From assembly GCA_029168955.1 (NCBI GenBank), contig JAPDOI010000445.1, forward strand, positions 310,001-374,000: DNA of 64,000 nucleotides, in the 5' to 3' direction. Under the pieces are notes generated by a model that saw only the letters and a list, made by a program, of their open reading frames with translations, was not told the origin of the DNA and ran no database searches. Positions 24,201 to 35,952 of this stretch are shown here, in pieces. The stretch's first letter is position 1, and every line of letters begins with the position of its first letter. The DNA is from Aplectana chamaeleonis. Its lineage: Eukaryota; Nematoda; Chromadorea; Rhabditida; Cosmocercidae. The position numbers were made by a program, and so were the translations under genes.

Positions 24201-27200
24201 AGCCCACCGACAACGACGACGACGTCGGGCACAGGAGAACCTAGCCCACCAACAACGACGACGACGTCGGGCACAGGAGAACCTAGCTCCACCGATTAAC
24301 AACGACGACGTCGGGCACAGGAGAACCTAGCTCCACCGACAACGACGACGACGTCGGGCTGGGAGAACCTAGCCCACCAACAACGACGACGACGTCGGGC
24401 ACAGGAGAACCTAGCCCACCAACAACGACGACGACGTCGGGCACAGGAGTACCTAGCCCACCGACAACCACAACCACGTCGGGCCCAGGAGTACCTATCC
24501 CACCAACAACAACAACCACGTCGGGCCCAGTAGAACCTCGCCCACCGACAACGACCACGACGTCGGGCACAGGAGAACCTAGCCCACCGACAACTACGAC
24601 GACGGCGGGCACAGGAGAACCTGAGCCCACCGACAACGACGACGACCTCGGGCACAGGAGATCCTAGCCCACCGACAACAACGACGACGTCGGGCACAGG
24701 AGAACCTAGCCCACCGACAACGACGACGACGTCGGGCACAGTAGGACCTAGCCCACCAACAACGACGACGACGTCGGGCACAGGAGAACCTAGCCCACCG
24801 ACAACAACTACGACGTCGGGCACAGGAGAACCTAGCCCACCGACAACGACGACGACGTCGGGCACAGGAGAACCTAGCCCACCAACAACGACGACGACGT
24901 CGGGCTGGGAGAACCTAGCCCACCGACAACAACGACGACGTCGGGCTGGGAGAACCTAGCCCACCGACAACGACGACGACGTCGGGCACAGGAGAACCTA
25001 GCCCACCAACAACGACGACGACGTCGGGCACAGGAGAACCTAGCCCACCAACAACGACGACGACGTCGAGCACAGGAGTACCTAGCCCACCGACAACGAC
25101 GACGACGTCGGGCACAGGAGTACCTAGCCCACCGACAACGACGACGACGTCGGGCACAGGAGAACCTAGCCCACCGACAACGACGACGACGTCGGGCACA
25201 GGAGAACCTAGCCCACCAACGACGACGTCGGGCACAGGGGAACCTAGCCCACCAACAACGACGACGACGTCGGGCACAGGAGAACCTAGCCCACCAACAA
25301 CGACGACGACGTCGGGCACAGGAGAACCTAGCCCACCGACAACGACGACGACGGCGGGCACAGGAGAACTTAGCCCACCAACGACGACGTCGGGCACAGG
25401 GGAACCTAGCCCACCAACAACGACGACGACGTCGGGCACAGGAGAACCCAGCCCACCAACACCGACGACGACGTCGGGCCCAGGAGAACCTAGCCCACCG
25501 ACAACGCCGACGACGTCGGGCACAGGAGAACCTAGCCCACCGACAACGACGACGACGTCGGGCTCGGGCACAGAGAGAACCTAGCCCACCAACAACGACG
25601 ACGACGTCGGGCACAGGAGAACCTAGCCCACCGACAACGACGACGACGTCGGGCACAGGAGAACCTAGCTCACCGACAACGACGACGACGTCGGGCACAG
25701 GAGAACCTAGCCCACCTACAACGACGACGACGTCGGGCACAGGAGAACCTAGCCCACCGACAACAACTACGACGTCGGGCACAGGAGAACCTAGCCCACC
25801 GACAACGACGACGACGTCGGGCACAGGAGAACCCAGCCCACCAACAACGACGACGACGTCGGGCACAGGAGAACCCAGCCCACCGACAACAACGACGACG
25901 TCGGGCACAGGAGAACATAGCCCACCGACAACGACGACGACGTCGGGCACAGGAGAACCTAGCCCACCAACAACGACGACGACGTCGGGCACAGGAGAAC
26001 CTAGCCCACCAACAACGAAGACGACGTCGGGCACAGGAGTACCTAGCCCACCGACAACGGCGACGACGTCGGGCACAGGAGTACCTAGCCCACCAACAAC
26101 AACGACGACGTCGGGCACAGTAGAACCTAGCCCACCGACAACGACGACGACGTCGGGCACAGGGAGAACCTAGCCCACCGACAACGACGACGACGTCGGG
26201 CAACAGGAGAACCCAGCCCACCGACAACGACGACGACCTCGGGCACAGGAGATCCTAGCCCACCGACAACAACGACGACGTCGGGCACAGGAGAACCTAG
26301 CCCACCGACAACGACGACGACGTCGGGCACAGTAGAACCCTAGCCCACCAACAACGACGACGACGTCGGGCACAGCAGGAGAACCTAGCCCACCGACAAC
26401 AACTACGACGTCGGGCACAGGAGAACCTAGCCCACCGACAACGACGACGACGTCGGGCACAGGAGAACCTAGCCCACCAACAACGACGACGACGTCGGGC
26501 ACAGGAGAACCTAGCCCACCGACAGCAACGACGACGTCGGGCACAGGAGAACCTAGCCCACCGACAACGACGACGACGTCGGGCACAGGAGAACCTAGCC
26601 CACCAACAACGACGACGACGTCGGGCACAGGAGAACCTAGCCCACCAACAACGACGACGACGTCGAGCACAGGAGTACCTAGCCCACCGACAACGACGAC
26701 GACGTCGGGCACAGGAGAACCTAGCCCACCGACAACAACGACGACCTCGGGCACAGGAGAACCTAGCCCACCGACAACGACGACGACGTCGGGCACAGGA
26801 GAACCTAGCCCACCACCACCGACGACGCCGCCGGGCCCAGGAGAACCTAGCCCACCAACAACGACGACGACGTCGGGCACAGGAGTACCTAGCCCACCGA
26901 CAACGACGACGACGTCGGGCACAGGAGTACCTAGCCCACCAACAACGACGACGACGTCGGGCACAGGAGAACCTAGCCCACCAACAACGACGACGACGTC
27001 GGGCACAGGAGAACCTAGCCCACCAACAACGACGACGACGTCGGGCACAGGAGAACCTAGCCCACCAACGTCGACGTCGGGCACAGGAGAACCTAGCCCA
27101 CCGACAACGACGACGACGTCGGGCACAGGAGAACCTAGCCCACCGACAACGACGACGACGTCGGGCACAGGAGAACCTAGCCCACCTACAACGACGACGA

Positions 27201-29337
27201 CGTCGGGCACAGGAGAACCTAGCCCACCGACAACAACTACGACGTCGGGCACAGGAGAACCTACCCCACCGCCAACGCCGACGACGCCGGGCACAGGAGA
27301 ACCTAGCCCACCGACAACAACGACGACGTCGGGCACAGGAGAACCTAGCCCACCGACAACGACGACGACGTCGGGCACAGTAGAACCTAGCCCACCAACA
27401 ACGACGACGACGTCGGGCACAGGAGAACCTAGCCCACCGACAACAACTACGACGTCGGGCACAGGAGAACCTAGCCCACCGACAACGACGACGACGTCGG
27501 GCACAGGAGAACCTAGCCCACCAACAACGACGACGACGTCGGGCACAGGAGAACCTAGCCCACCGACAACAACGACGACGTCGGGCACAGGAGAACCTAG
27601 CCCACCGACAACGACGACGACGTCGGGCACAGGAGAACCCTAGCCCACCAACAACGACGACGACGTCGGGCACAGGAGAACCCTGGCCCACCAACAACGA
27701 CGACGACGTCGAGCACAGGAGTACCTAGCCCACCGACAACGACGACGACGTCGGGCACAGGAGAACCTAGCCCACCGACAACAACGACGACGTCGGGCAC
27801 AGGAGAACCTAGCCCACCGACAACGACGACGACGTCGGGCACAGGAGAACCTAGCCCACCAACAACGACGACGACGTCGGGCACAGGAGAACCTAGCCCA
27901 CCAACAACGACGACGACGTCGGGCACAGGAGTACCTAGCCCACCGACAACGACGACGACGTCGGGCACAGGAGTACCTAGCCCACCAACAACGACGACGA
28001 CGTCGGGCACAGGAGAACCTAGCCCACCAACAACGACGACGACGTCGGGCACAGGAGAACCTAGCCCACCAACAACGACGACGACGTCGGGCACAGGAGA
28101 ACCTAGCCCACCAGCAACGTCGACGACGTCGGGCACAGGAGAACCTAGCCCACCGACAACGACGACGACGTCGGGCACAGGAGAACCTAGCCCACCGACA
28201 ACGACGACGACGTCGGGCACAGGAGAACCTAGCCCACCTACAACGACGACGACGTCGGGCACAGGAGAACCTAGCCCACCGACAACAACTACGACGTCGG
28301 GCACAGGAGAACCTAGCCCACCGACAACGACGACGACGTCGGGCACAGGAGAACCTAGCCCACCAACAACGACGACGACGTCGGGCACAGGAGAACCTAG
28401 CCCACCGACAACAACGACGACGTCGGGCACAGGAGAACCTAGCCCACCGACAACGACGACGACGTCGGGCACAGGAGAACCTAGCCCACCAACAACGACG
28501 ACGACGTCGGGCACAGGAGAACCTAGCCCACCAACAACGACGACGACGTCGGGCACAGGAGTACCTAGCCCACCGACAACGACGACGACGTCGGGCACAG
28601 GAGTACCTAGCCCACCAACAACAACGACGACGTCGGGCACAGTAGAACCTAGCCCACCGACAACGACGACGACGTCGGGCACAGGAGAACCTAGCCCACC
28701 GACAACGACGACGACGTCGGGCACAGGAGAACCTAGCCCACCGACAACGACGACGACCTCGGGCACAGGAGATCCTAGCCCACCGACAACAACGACGACG
28801 TCGGGCACAGGAGAACCTAGCCCACCGACAACGACGACGACGTCGGGCACAGTAGAACCTAGCCCACCAACAACGACGACGACGTCGGGCACAGGAGAAC
28901 CTAGCCCACCGACAACAACTACGACGTCGGGCACAGGAGAACCTAGCCCACCGACAACGACGACGACGTCGGGCACAGGAGAACCTAGCCCACCAACAAC
29001 GACGACGACGTCGGGCACAGGAGAACCTAGCCCACCGACAACAACGACGACGTCGGGCACAGGAGAACCTAGCCCACCGACAACGACGACGACGTCGGGC
29101 ACAGGAGAACCTAGCCCACCAACAACGACGACGACGTCGGGCACAGGAGAACCTAGCCCACCAACAACGACGACGACGTCGAGCACAGGAGTACCTAGCC
29201 CACCGACAACGACGACGACGTCGGGCACAGGAGAACCTAGCCCACCGACAACAACGACGACGTCGGGCACAGGAGAACCTAGCCCACCAACAACGGCGGA
29301 GACGTCGGGCACAGTTCACCTAGCCCGTGTTCACTGA
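18241..29337 (+). CDS. Giant mucin-like Pro/Thr/Ser repeat protein (frame broken in the middle)
   Basis: The plus-strand frame opened near 18241 runs unbroken to 22053 (about 1270 codons), and the equivalent repeat frame runs again unbroken from about 27690 to a TGA at 29335-29337. The protein is a 14-residue repeat, consensus EPSPPTTTTTSGTG, after a non-repeat Thr/Ser-rich lead (PTSTTPRTTTQSTTK, MSTVAIRTTENSEE). The Thr/Ser density predicts heavy O-glycosylation, as in secreted or surface mucins. A consensus acceptor (AAATTTCAG ending at 18261) suggests the coding exon starts at 18262. The adjacent frame at 18286-18330 encodes a signal-like core (SKLLIFVFIVIAD), so one base may be lost or gained near the T-runs at 18303-18316. 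Single-base indels between 22.0 and 27.7 kb break the frame repeatedly; unpolished long-read error or true decay are both possible. If continuous it would be about 3,700 residues. It ends in GTVHLARVH with no C-terminal domain or GPI signal. Confidence 0.75.
18462..29318 (+). repeat. 42-bp coding minisatellite, about 258 copies
   Basis: The unit is GAACCTAGCCCACCAACAAC followed by GACGACGACGTCGGGCACAGGA. A few units are shortened by whole codons to 39 bp or fewer (for example near 19800, 20270, 20940, 23290 and 27066). Because 42 is a multiple of 3, the unit is stop-free in two plus and two minus frames, which yields very long antisense frames (VGGLGSPVPDVVVV and ARRRRRCWWARFSC) that I treat as shadows. 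Variant units (ACAACTACGACG, GGAGATCCT, GGAGTACCT, GAGCACAGG) recur in the same order at multiples of 42 bp, showing block duplication. Confidence 0.97.
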
Positions 29338-30002
29338 AAACTTTCGGTTTTAATGATTTTCTGGGCCCACTTTAGAGCGTAAGGAGAGTTCGTAGGGTTC
29401 AAAACGCCTTACTGTGAAGATAAATCAGGTCGAATGTCTCGAATTCCGTCAAAAGAGGCCGGCCCTTCGTCAGTCATCTGGCACAAATTGCTGTCAGCCA
29501 TCATATAAGTAAATGATCAACAATTGATACTGTACAGCTGAGAGGAATTAGATGGAATATACTATACGATTACGCGAAAAAAGACTTTTCTACACACATC
29601 GATTAACCTTTCCGTCTCCACAAATGACTTGAAAGAAAGATGAACTTTATTTTAGCGTGAGATCGTTGGTCAAAACAGCGATCTCTAACGATCGACTCTC
29701 CCTTCCTCAGAAGTCGATTGAGATGTTTCCGGTCTGAAAAGTGGGTTTTCAGCGCTTTTTTGCGGTTTTTACAACGTAGCTGTTATATAGGGTACTAGTG
29801 CTCTCATTATGCATGGAAAACTCAGTGAACATCTTAACTTGCCGAGATTACACTGTAGAGGGATATTTGACCCTTACTATACGAAGACGAACCTCCAGGC
29901 ACTCAGGCCTATTTTGCTGTTAGCCACGTATCACTATACTCGGCTTAGCAGCCATACAAAGCATGGTGTTCGGGTCGACAAAGCGCGTGGCATGTACTCA
30001 GT
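29338..30002. other. Unassigned stretch after the mucin array
   Basis: Presumed 3' flank of the mucin locus. No AATAAA is obvious close to the stop. A 65-codon frame at 29809-30006 has no recognisable feature. Confidence 0.35.
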
Positions 30003-30494
30003 TTGAAGGCAGTGTTCACGATGAAAATCCCTCTTCTATTTATTTACCTTTCTTGGACACGGTACCATTCTGATTCCAATGATGTCTCTGGACTCGTAGA
30101 AGACCTTCTGGGAACAGAGTTTTGGTCTCTCAAAATTGAGATAGGGAAGCATGGTGGACGAGTTGTCCGAGGCTTGTAACTTCCGTCTTTTGCAGCCAAT
30201 GTATGCGAGCTAACCTGAGTAAGGATAGAAGTTGAGAATGAAGGGGAGAACGAGGCTTTTGATCGGGAACCATCGCTCATCTCACGATCTCGAGAGCTAA
30301 ATTGTTCACGTCGGGGGGCGGAAAGGGGTCGGACTTGCCCAAAGCGGCGGGGTTTGCCCACTTTTCTGAGCCGTTTCGCGGCTCTTGGGTAGCTTTCCGT
30401 CCCGTTCCTTCGACGCTGTTCTGCTTCGTAGTGGCGCGAGAAGCGATTGCCGTGGAAAATTCAAGGATGAAGTTTATCATGAACAATGCCTTCG
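30003..30494 (+). mobile_element. MITE family B, copy 1
   Basis: The left end AAGGCAGTGTTCACGATGAA and right end CATGAACAATGCCTT are inverse copies of the family B terminus. The interior shares ATTCCAATGATGTCTCTGGA, GGTGGACGAGTTGTCCGAGG and CCATCGCTCATCTCACGATC with the copies at 32109, 36828 and 42682. It is non-coding and about 490 bp. Confidence 0.85.
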
Positions 30495-31475
30495 ACAAGC
30501 GTTGAAGAACGTTTTCGCCCACCCATCCTATCGCATAACCGTAGGAACATGCAGTATTTTATGGGAATCTCGGATTCCTCTATAATTGCCTAGTATCTTC
30601 GGCCAGATAATAGTTTTGGTACAGACTTCTAACAGATTTACAGAGCTCATATCAGAAAAATACATGCACCAAGGACAATCTCTCCTATTCAGATGTCATT
30701 GTATTATTGTTCAACTTTGCTCTGCCACGTGTGTCCTAAATACGCTAGATAAATTATTATTATTAATACTCTGAAGCAGTTGCTGCACCGATTACGATCT
30801 AATGAATCTGTTGTCTGGAGCATGACATGCGACACTGTACTGAGGTTTCGAGGGAGCTCCGTTCTATCTGCAAGATCAGAGAAGCAACCTAAAGGAACAA
30901 GCACCGAGGTGAAAATATATAGCAAAGGATTCGAAACCAGGCCACAGCGGCAAATTCTGTGTCAAAGTCGCTGCGAAAACTCATGGATACAAAAAAAAAC
31001 AGTGTTGTGTTAGTGAATAAAAAAGTATTTCCTGTCGAATCCGAATTATTATTCGCATTTGAATACAAACTTCAAAAATAATACTGTTTTTCAGGTAATA
31101 GCGTCAAAACCTCTCTGCTGAATTCATTGAATCGCATTTTTGAAGTAGTTCAGAACACAGTCCGCAAAAACATGAATAGCTGTCAAGCTCATGCCAGGGG
31201 CCGGTTTCATTAGCAAAACACGGGGTAATATTTAACCGTATGTATAACTGATATTTTGAGTCCCCTCTTAAAGTTATGTGCACGCATTTTATACCATATA
31301 ATATGTGTCACCAAGTTTGCGCCATCATTCAATAAGTAACGCGTGCATCAGTACGATTCGAGAAGCTTGTATGATTTGCTCCTTTCTTCTTCGATCTCAC
31401 TCTGTTCTTTCTTTTCATAGCAACACTTTTTTTCAGTTTACACAAGGTACTAAGTTGATCTTAAAACGCTTGTCT
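30495..31475. other. Unassigned stretch
   Basis: No convincing gene. Frames at 30586-30774 and 30780-31013 (+) lack domains and splice context. Confidence 0.35.
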
Positions 31476-31851
31476 CTAGGTGAGATTCAACCAGCATAAC
31501 CGCTTTCCGGGCAACGCCTTATCGTACTCACCGCCGAAGCCCTCATCGCCGCTCTCACTCAGCTGCTCGGTAAAACCGTCACCTAACATAACGTGCACTG
31601 CGACGTTAAGGTGCAGCGTCGAAGAAATAAAATTCAGTTTCGAAACACTAACTAGGCAGGTTGAGCTGTCAAAACGCGTTAGAAAAAGGGTTAGTAGGAC
31701 CCAAAATTGCACATTAATGCGCACGTGCGCAATTCCGTCCCTGAAACTCCCAGTTTCATATTGTGCACAATCCGCTTCCCCTCATGCGCAGCAAAACATG
31801 AGGCAACAACCGTTGTCGTTCGGAACGTCCATGTTTCTTTCTTCATTGTGA
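31476..31851. other. Segment open on both strands, coding status unresolved
   Basis: On plus, a CTCTAG acceptor at about 31479 opens 123 codons to a stop at 31849-31851. On minus, after a TTTCAG at about 31743, a signal-peptide-like start (INVQFWVLLTLFLTRFDSS) continues about 65 codons to a GGTGAGTAC donor near 31530. Only one, or neither, can be an exon. No family recognised on either strand. It lies directly beside the hAT-type element. Confidence 0.25.
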
Positions 31852-31903
31852 TATTATCAGGCGTTCGTGGAACTCAATTGTGGAATAAGCCCAACATCCA
31901 TAC

Positions 31904-33530
31904 CAGGGATGCGCGTAATAGAAGTTTTGGAATTCGCTAGTCGTTAGTCGTTCATCGTTAGTCGTTAAAATTCTAGGCTTTGAAAACAAGCACAGTTGAG
32001 GCAGAACAAAAACTCTCATGAAAAGAAAAAAAGGAAGGCATAAAGAAATGTATGTTTTCTAAAACATTGAAGGTCTCTAAAGGCACAAATCATTCCTTGT
32101 TTGAGAACTTAAAGGCAGTGTTCACGATAAAAAATGTGTTTCAGTTCCCACTAGGAATGGGTAGTGGATTGGCACACTGTAACGTTGACGTCGAAAGAAC
32201 GCATGAAAACTAGCTAGGAAATGCTCCAAAAGAGCCCGAAGTTGCCACTTCGAGCGCAAGGCAAACCCCAAAAGCGCAACACACGCCCACCGACGTGAAT
32301 AAATGAATGCTCGAGATCGTCAGATGAGCGATGATTTCTAATTATTAGCCCCGTTCTTCCCTTCATTCTCAACTTCTCTCTTTACTCAGGTCATCTCGCA
32401 TACATCGGCAGCAAAAGACGGAAGATACGAGCCTCGGACAACTCGTCCACCATGTTTCCTTAGCTCAATGTTTGAGGGTCCATAACTCCGTTCTCAGAAG
32501 GTCTTGTACGGTATCAGGGACATCATTGGAATCAGCATGGGGTCGTTTTCAAGATAGGTGGAAAAACAGAGCAACGATTCCCATCGTGAACACTGCCTTT
32601 AAACCAAACCGCAAACCTACACATACGTAACTAAAAATATGCACGAAAGATTATAACTCGAGAGTGTGTGTTTACCGATTTCTGTTTTATTTTTTAAGTA
32701 AGAAAAGAAAAACGGGAACCCTACAAAATCTTAAAAACTTTTTGCTTTTTTTTCCAGTGCGAAATTCGCCATTCTGCGCAACATACTGTTAATTGAGATC
32801 TACCCGATGGTGACAACACGGAGATTTGCAGCGACTCTGCACTAATTGTTCTTTCCTTAGCGTCGCGAGCCGAGCGCTTGCGTGGAGCTTGTTCCCATAA
32901 TGTGGAAAGGTCGAAGGAAATTACCACTCAAGTGAAAATTTTACCTCTGAGAGGTCACAGCACCACTTTATAGAAACCCCATATCTCGAATTTATGACTC
33001 AAAATTGAAGGACGGCACCTTTTACAATTCAATCATCGGATACAGTTCCCGTCGTTGTGCTGTTGTGGCTCGCACGCATCGCTCCATAATATCGCCTCTG
33101 ACAGTGCCCTCTGCGAACATCTTCGCTGGAGCCGGTCAGTGTCTGTACGGGTTTGGTGAGCCTACCATAAAGTCGTGCGACCGACACGAAGTCGCACAAG
33201 TGCTGCGCATAACATTGCGCAACCCTCGATTGGGGTTTTAATGTAGGATTCCAGAACTGCGAAGCAGTGTTAGTAGAAAAAATAAATACTGAAGGTTATG
33301 GTTATTTTGTACCATTCACCTAGGACAACGAACAAGACAATATGTGTGAATCCAGGTGTACGCCTTCGGTTGGACAGCGATTTGAATGACCTATGACTTT
33401 CTAACGAGTTTTGGGATTGCTTACAAAAATATTTTTCTCTTCGTTAGTCGTTAGTCGTCAGTCGTAACACCCAAAAAGCCTGTTAGTCGTTAAATTCGTC
33501 AGTCATTAGTCGTAATTACGCACATCCCTG
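31904..33530. mobile_element. hAT-type non-autonomous transposon with 8-bp target duplication
   Basis: The ends are CAGGGATGCGCGTAAT and ATTACGCACATCCCTG, flanked on both sides by the same 8 bp, ATCCATAC (31896-31903 and 33531-33538). An 8-bp duplication with CAGGG termini is the hallmark of the hAT superfamily. Sub-terminal TTAGTCGTTAGTCGTT tracts occur inside both ends in inverse orientation. The 1,627-bp element has no transposase frame and contains a nested family B MITE. Confidence 0.9.
32109..32602 (-). mobile_element. MITE family B, copy 2, nested in the hAT-type element
   Basis: Termini TTAAAGGCAGTGTTCACGAT and ATCGTGAACACTGCCTTTAA are an exact 20-bp inverted repeat. The interior is the reverse orientation of copy 1 (for example GGTCATCTCGCATACATCGG). 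It lies wholly inside 31904-33530, so it inserted after the hAT-type element. Confidence 0.9.
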
Positions 33531-33538
33531 ATCCATAC

Positions 33539-34006
33539 TCCAACATGACCACTGACTTTAAAACTTGGCATATAAACACATTTTCCGTATATGTTTTCTG
33601 GTTGGTCCTACAGCTAAAGTGTGCCCGAATGAGAATGGCGGCCCACGCGACCGGCGTGCTTGGCAGGCGGCCGTCGCATGTGCCGCCCTCGGACGAGTGT
33701 TCGATTTCAACGACGGCCGTCCCCTCTCCCCCCGTCTACAGAGCTGATTGATCGGCGCAGTGCTTGCTGCCAGCCGGTGCCGGCCCCGTTCGTAGTCGAT
33801 GGCGGTGGGGACTTTTCGCATGCTCGTCCGAGAGCGGCGAGCGAGGTCAAAGAAGATCAACGAGCTATCGCTTATATGAGAACAAAATTTTTTATTCATT
33901 TATTTTATTTATCGTACGCCGTTGCTGACGTGCTCAAAATCACAAAGCAGTAAATTAGAAACATGCAAACAAATACAAAAACAAAAATCAAAACTTAGCG
34001 CAACGC
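33539..34006. other. GC-rich unassigned segment
   Basis: An acceptor-like CCTACAG near 33612 precedes a GC-rich stretch with frames open on both strands up to about 33750 (plus: NENGGPRDRRAWQAAVACAA). Coding status cannot be decided by eye. Confidence 0.25.
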
Positions 34007-34488
34007 TTTAAAGCCACAGTACAAGTTTTTAATCGATTTTTCGTGTTTTAGCCTATCTTGGAAAAAATTTCATGCTGATCACAATGGTGTCTCCAGATTC
34101 GCTCAGAACTCACTAAGAACTGAGTTACGGTTCCTCAAAAAACTTTAAATTGAACTGGTAGAAGTTCGCGGACGAGTTGTCTCGAGCCTGTATTTTCTCG
34201 TTATTCGCAGCCACCATTTCGAATAAGGTCACAATATGAAGCCAAACTGAAAACAAAAGGAAGAACATAGACTCTGAACAAAATCATCCGCGCCTCTCTT
34301 CCCAATTGAGATCGGAAACCTGCCAGTGGGCGTTGCCCATTTTTTCTTTTAAGGGGGCGTGGCCGACTTTTTCCTAGCCTTTTCTCGCTTATTTGAGCGA
34401 ACTGAGTATTCGCGCTTGGCAGGGTTGCTATAGACGGCGACCGGACCAGAATATCAAAAATTACCTCTGAGGTTGGACTGTGCCTTTG
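34007..34488 (-). mobile_element. MITE family A, copy 2
   Basis: Reverse-oriented relative of the copy at 8323: ends TTTAAAGCCACAGTACAAG and GAGGTTGGACTGTGCCTTT. The interior GGGGGCGTGGCCGACTTTTT and GGCGACCGGACCA regions match the complement of copy 1. Confidence 0.85.
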
Positions 34489-35027
34489 ACAGCCGACCAC
34501 AGGACCACTGTTCTGGTTAGAGAATAATCGAAAAGACGGCACTAGCTAAAGTTAGGAGCTTTTAAAGGTTGTGGGAGATTTCGTGTGCATACAGGCTTGC
34601 CTACGAAGCATTTAATTTAAACTAATTTAATTTATTACGTTCAATGGACGCGCATCATAAACAACACTTTGGCGGTGAAAGGGGACTGATGAATAGTAGC
34701 GAAAGAAAACTCGCTATCTCACAGTAATTCGATTTTAAAACTGATGGCTATGTAAAGTGTATATTGTATATCTCACACAAACGCTCCAAGTTCGCTGCGA
34801 GGCCACGCCATATGCAATGAAATCACAATAATTGTATGAATTATGACGGGGCAAGTTCACTGCAATAAAAAACATTGAGCATGAATAGACTGCGCATTAT
34901 TGCGTTATCCGAAATCACGAATCATTTGCCATCGTGGTCACTTGTGCCACACTCTACTATGGTGAGCAGCTGTTTGTTTCAGCGACCAGCATATGCTCTT
35001 CTCGCACTATGTGTGACTACGGTGAGA
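34489..35027. other. Unassigned stretch
   Basis: No gene or repeat recognised; AT-rich. Includes a short plus-strand ATG frame starting near 34880 without domain. Confidence 0.35.
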
Positions 35028-35406
35028 TTAAATTCTTGTCAAGTAAAACTTTCCACGGTGGGAGGTGAGTGAACAAGTCTGTTCGTACCTACTTACTGTT
35101 ATTTCTACTTCTACCAGACTCAGCATACACTTGAGTTCACACAGGGAACGTTCGAGCCATATGCAGCTGTGAAGCTGAACTTTTCCCATAAATTTCTCAA
35201 AAGTGCTACCGTCCGGCACACGTAGGCCACCATCCTGTGGCTGTGACACCTTAAAATTAGGTCTTGTACTTATGGGGTCCATGGAGTGTTTGGTCGCTAG
35301 CCTCAATTTCGAAATGTCAATCGCTGTCAAGTGATATTCAACAAACTGCGCTATAAACTTCTGAGCGATTTCCATGCACCGTTTGCTGCCTTGCATAAAA
35401 CTCGCC
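35028..35406 (-). CDS. Coding-like segment of unknown gene, truncated by a MITE
   Basis: Reading minus from the edge of the family C element (35407), the frame is open for more than 110 codons. It contains QGSKRCMEIAQKFIAQFVEY, KLRLATKHSMDPISTRPNF and GGLRVPDGSTFEKFMGKVQL. A GTAAGT donor (on minus, near 35095) could end the exon; otherwise a stop lies at 35028. The composition looks protein-like, but no family is recognised. The frame's 5' side is cut by the MITE, so it is either an exon disrupted by insertion or a relic. Confidence 0.35.
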
Positions 35407-35952
35407 TTAAAGGCAGTGGTCGCGCTCAAATATACTCGTCTTCTTTTCCTCTCTGAACCCTTTTCTGGGTATAGAGTAGTAGAACCTATAAGAAAAAATC
35501 GCGAAAAAACGCTGTTCTAGGCCAAATTTGAAGCCTGAACTTCCTTGTCTTTTGATGGTGGACGAGTCCACCCCACATCATCGGCATCGATGATCTTTAG
35601 TATCAAGAACATCAGTTGGCTTGAAATTGAATTTCAATCAATGAAACATCGGATTTATGTACACATCTAGTCAAAAACATTGACTAAAGTGCTTGCTTTC
35701 ATTGTTCAACTGTTTTATTGGGTAAATTTGCATTTATTTCTTCCTCTGAGTGTCGATGATTTTCGACTGCTTGGCATGAGACTGTGATCTTTCTGTGCAC
35801 GTGTGCACGAACTGGAAGTTTAGGGTCTTAATAATTCTAATTCTAGCCCGTTTTTCACCGCGCTACCTTCATAGTTTTTGAGCTGTTTTTCATCTGAGCT
35901 GATTTTTGTAGTTTTTTTCGAAAACGTTTTTCATCGTGACAACTGCCTTTAA
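35407..35952 (+). mobile_element. MITE family C, copy 1
   Basis: Ends TTAAAGGCAGTGGTCGCG and TCGTGACAACTGCCTTTAA, inverse of each other with few changes. The interior (GTCTTCTTTTCCTCTCTGAA, GACGAGTCCACCCCACATCA, TGTGCACGTGTGCACGAACT) is shared with copies at 37619, 46883 and 59869. It is about 545 bp, TTAA-flanked and non-coding. Confidence 0.9.

Noticed and set aside
33558..33899. 113-codon minus-strand frame rich in Arg
   Set aside because: GC-rich segment open on both strands; the start and end lie in unrelated AT-rich DNA.
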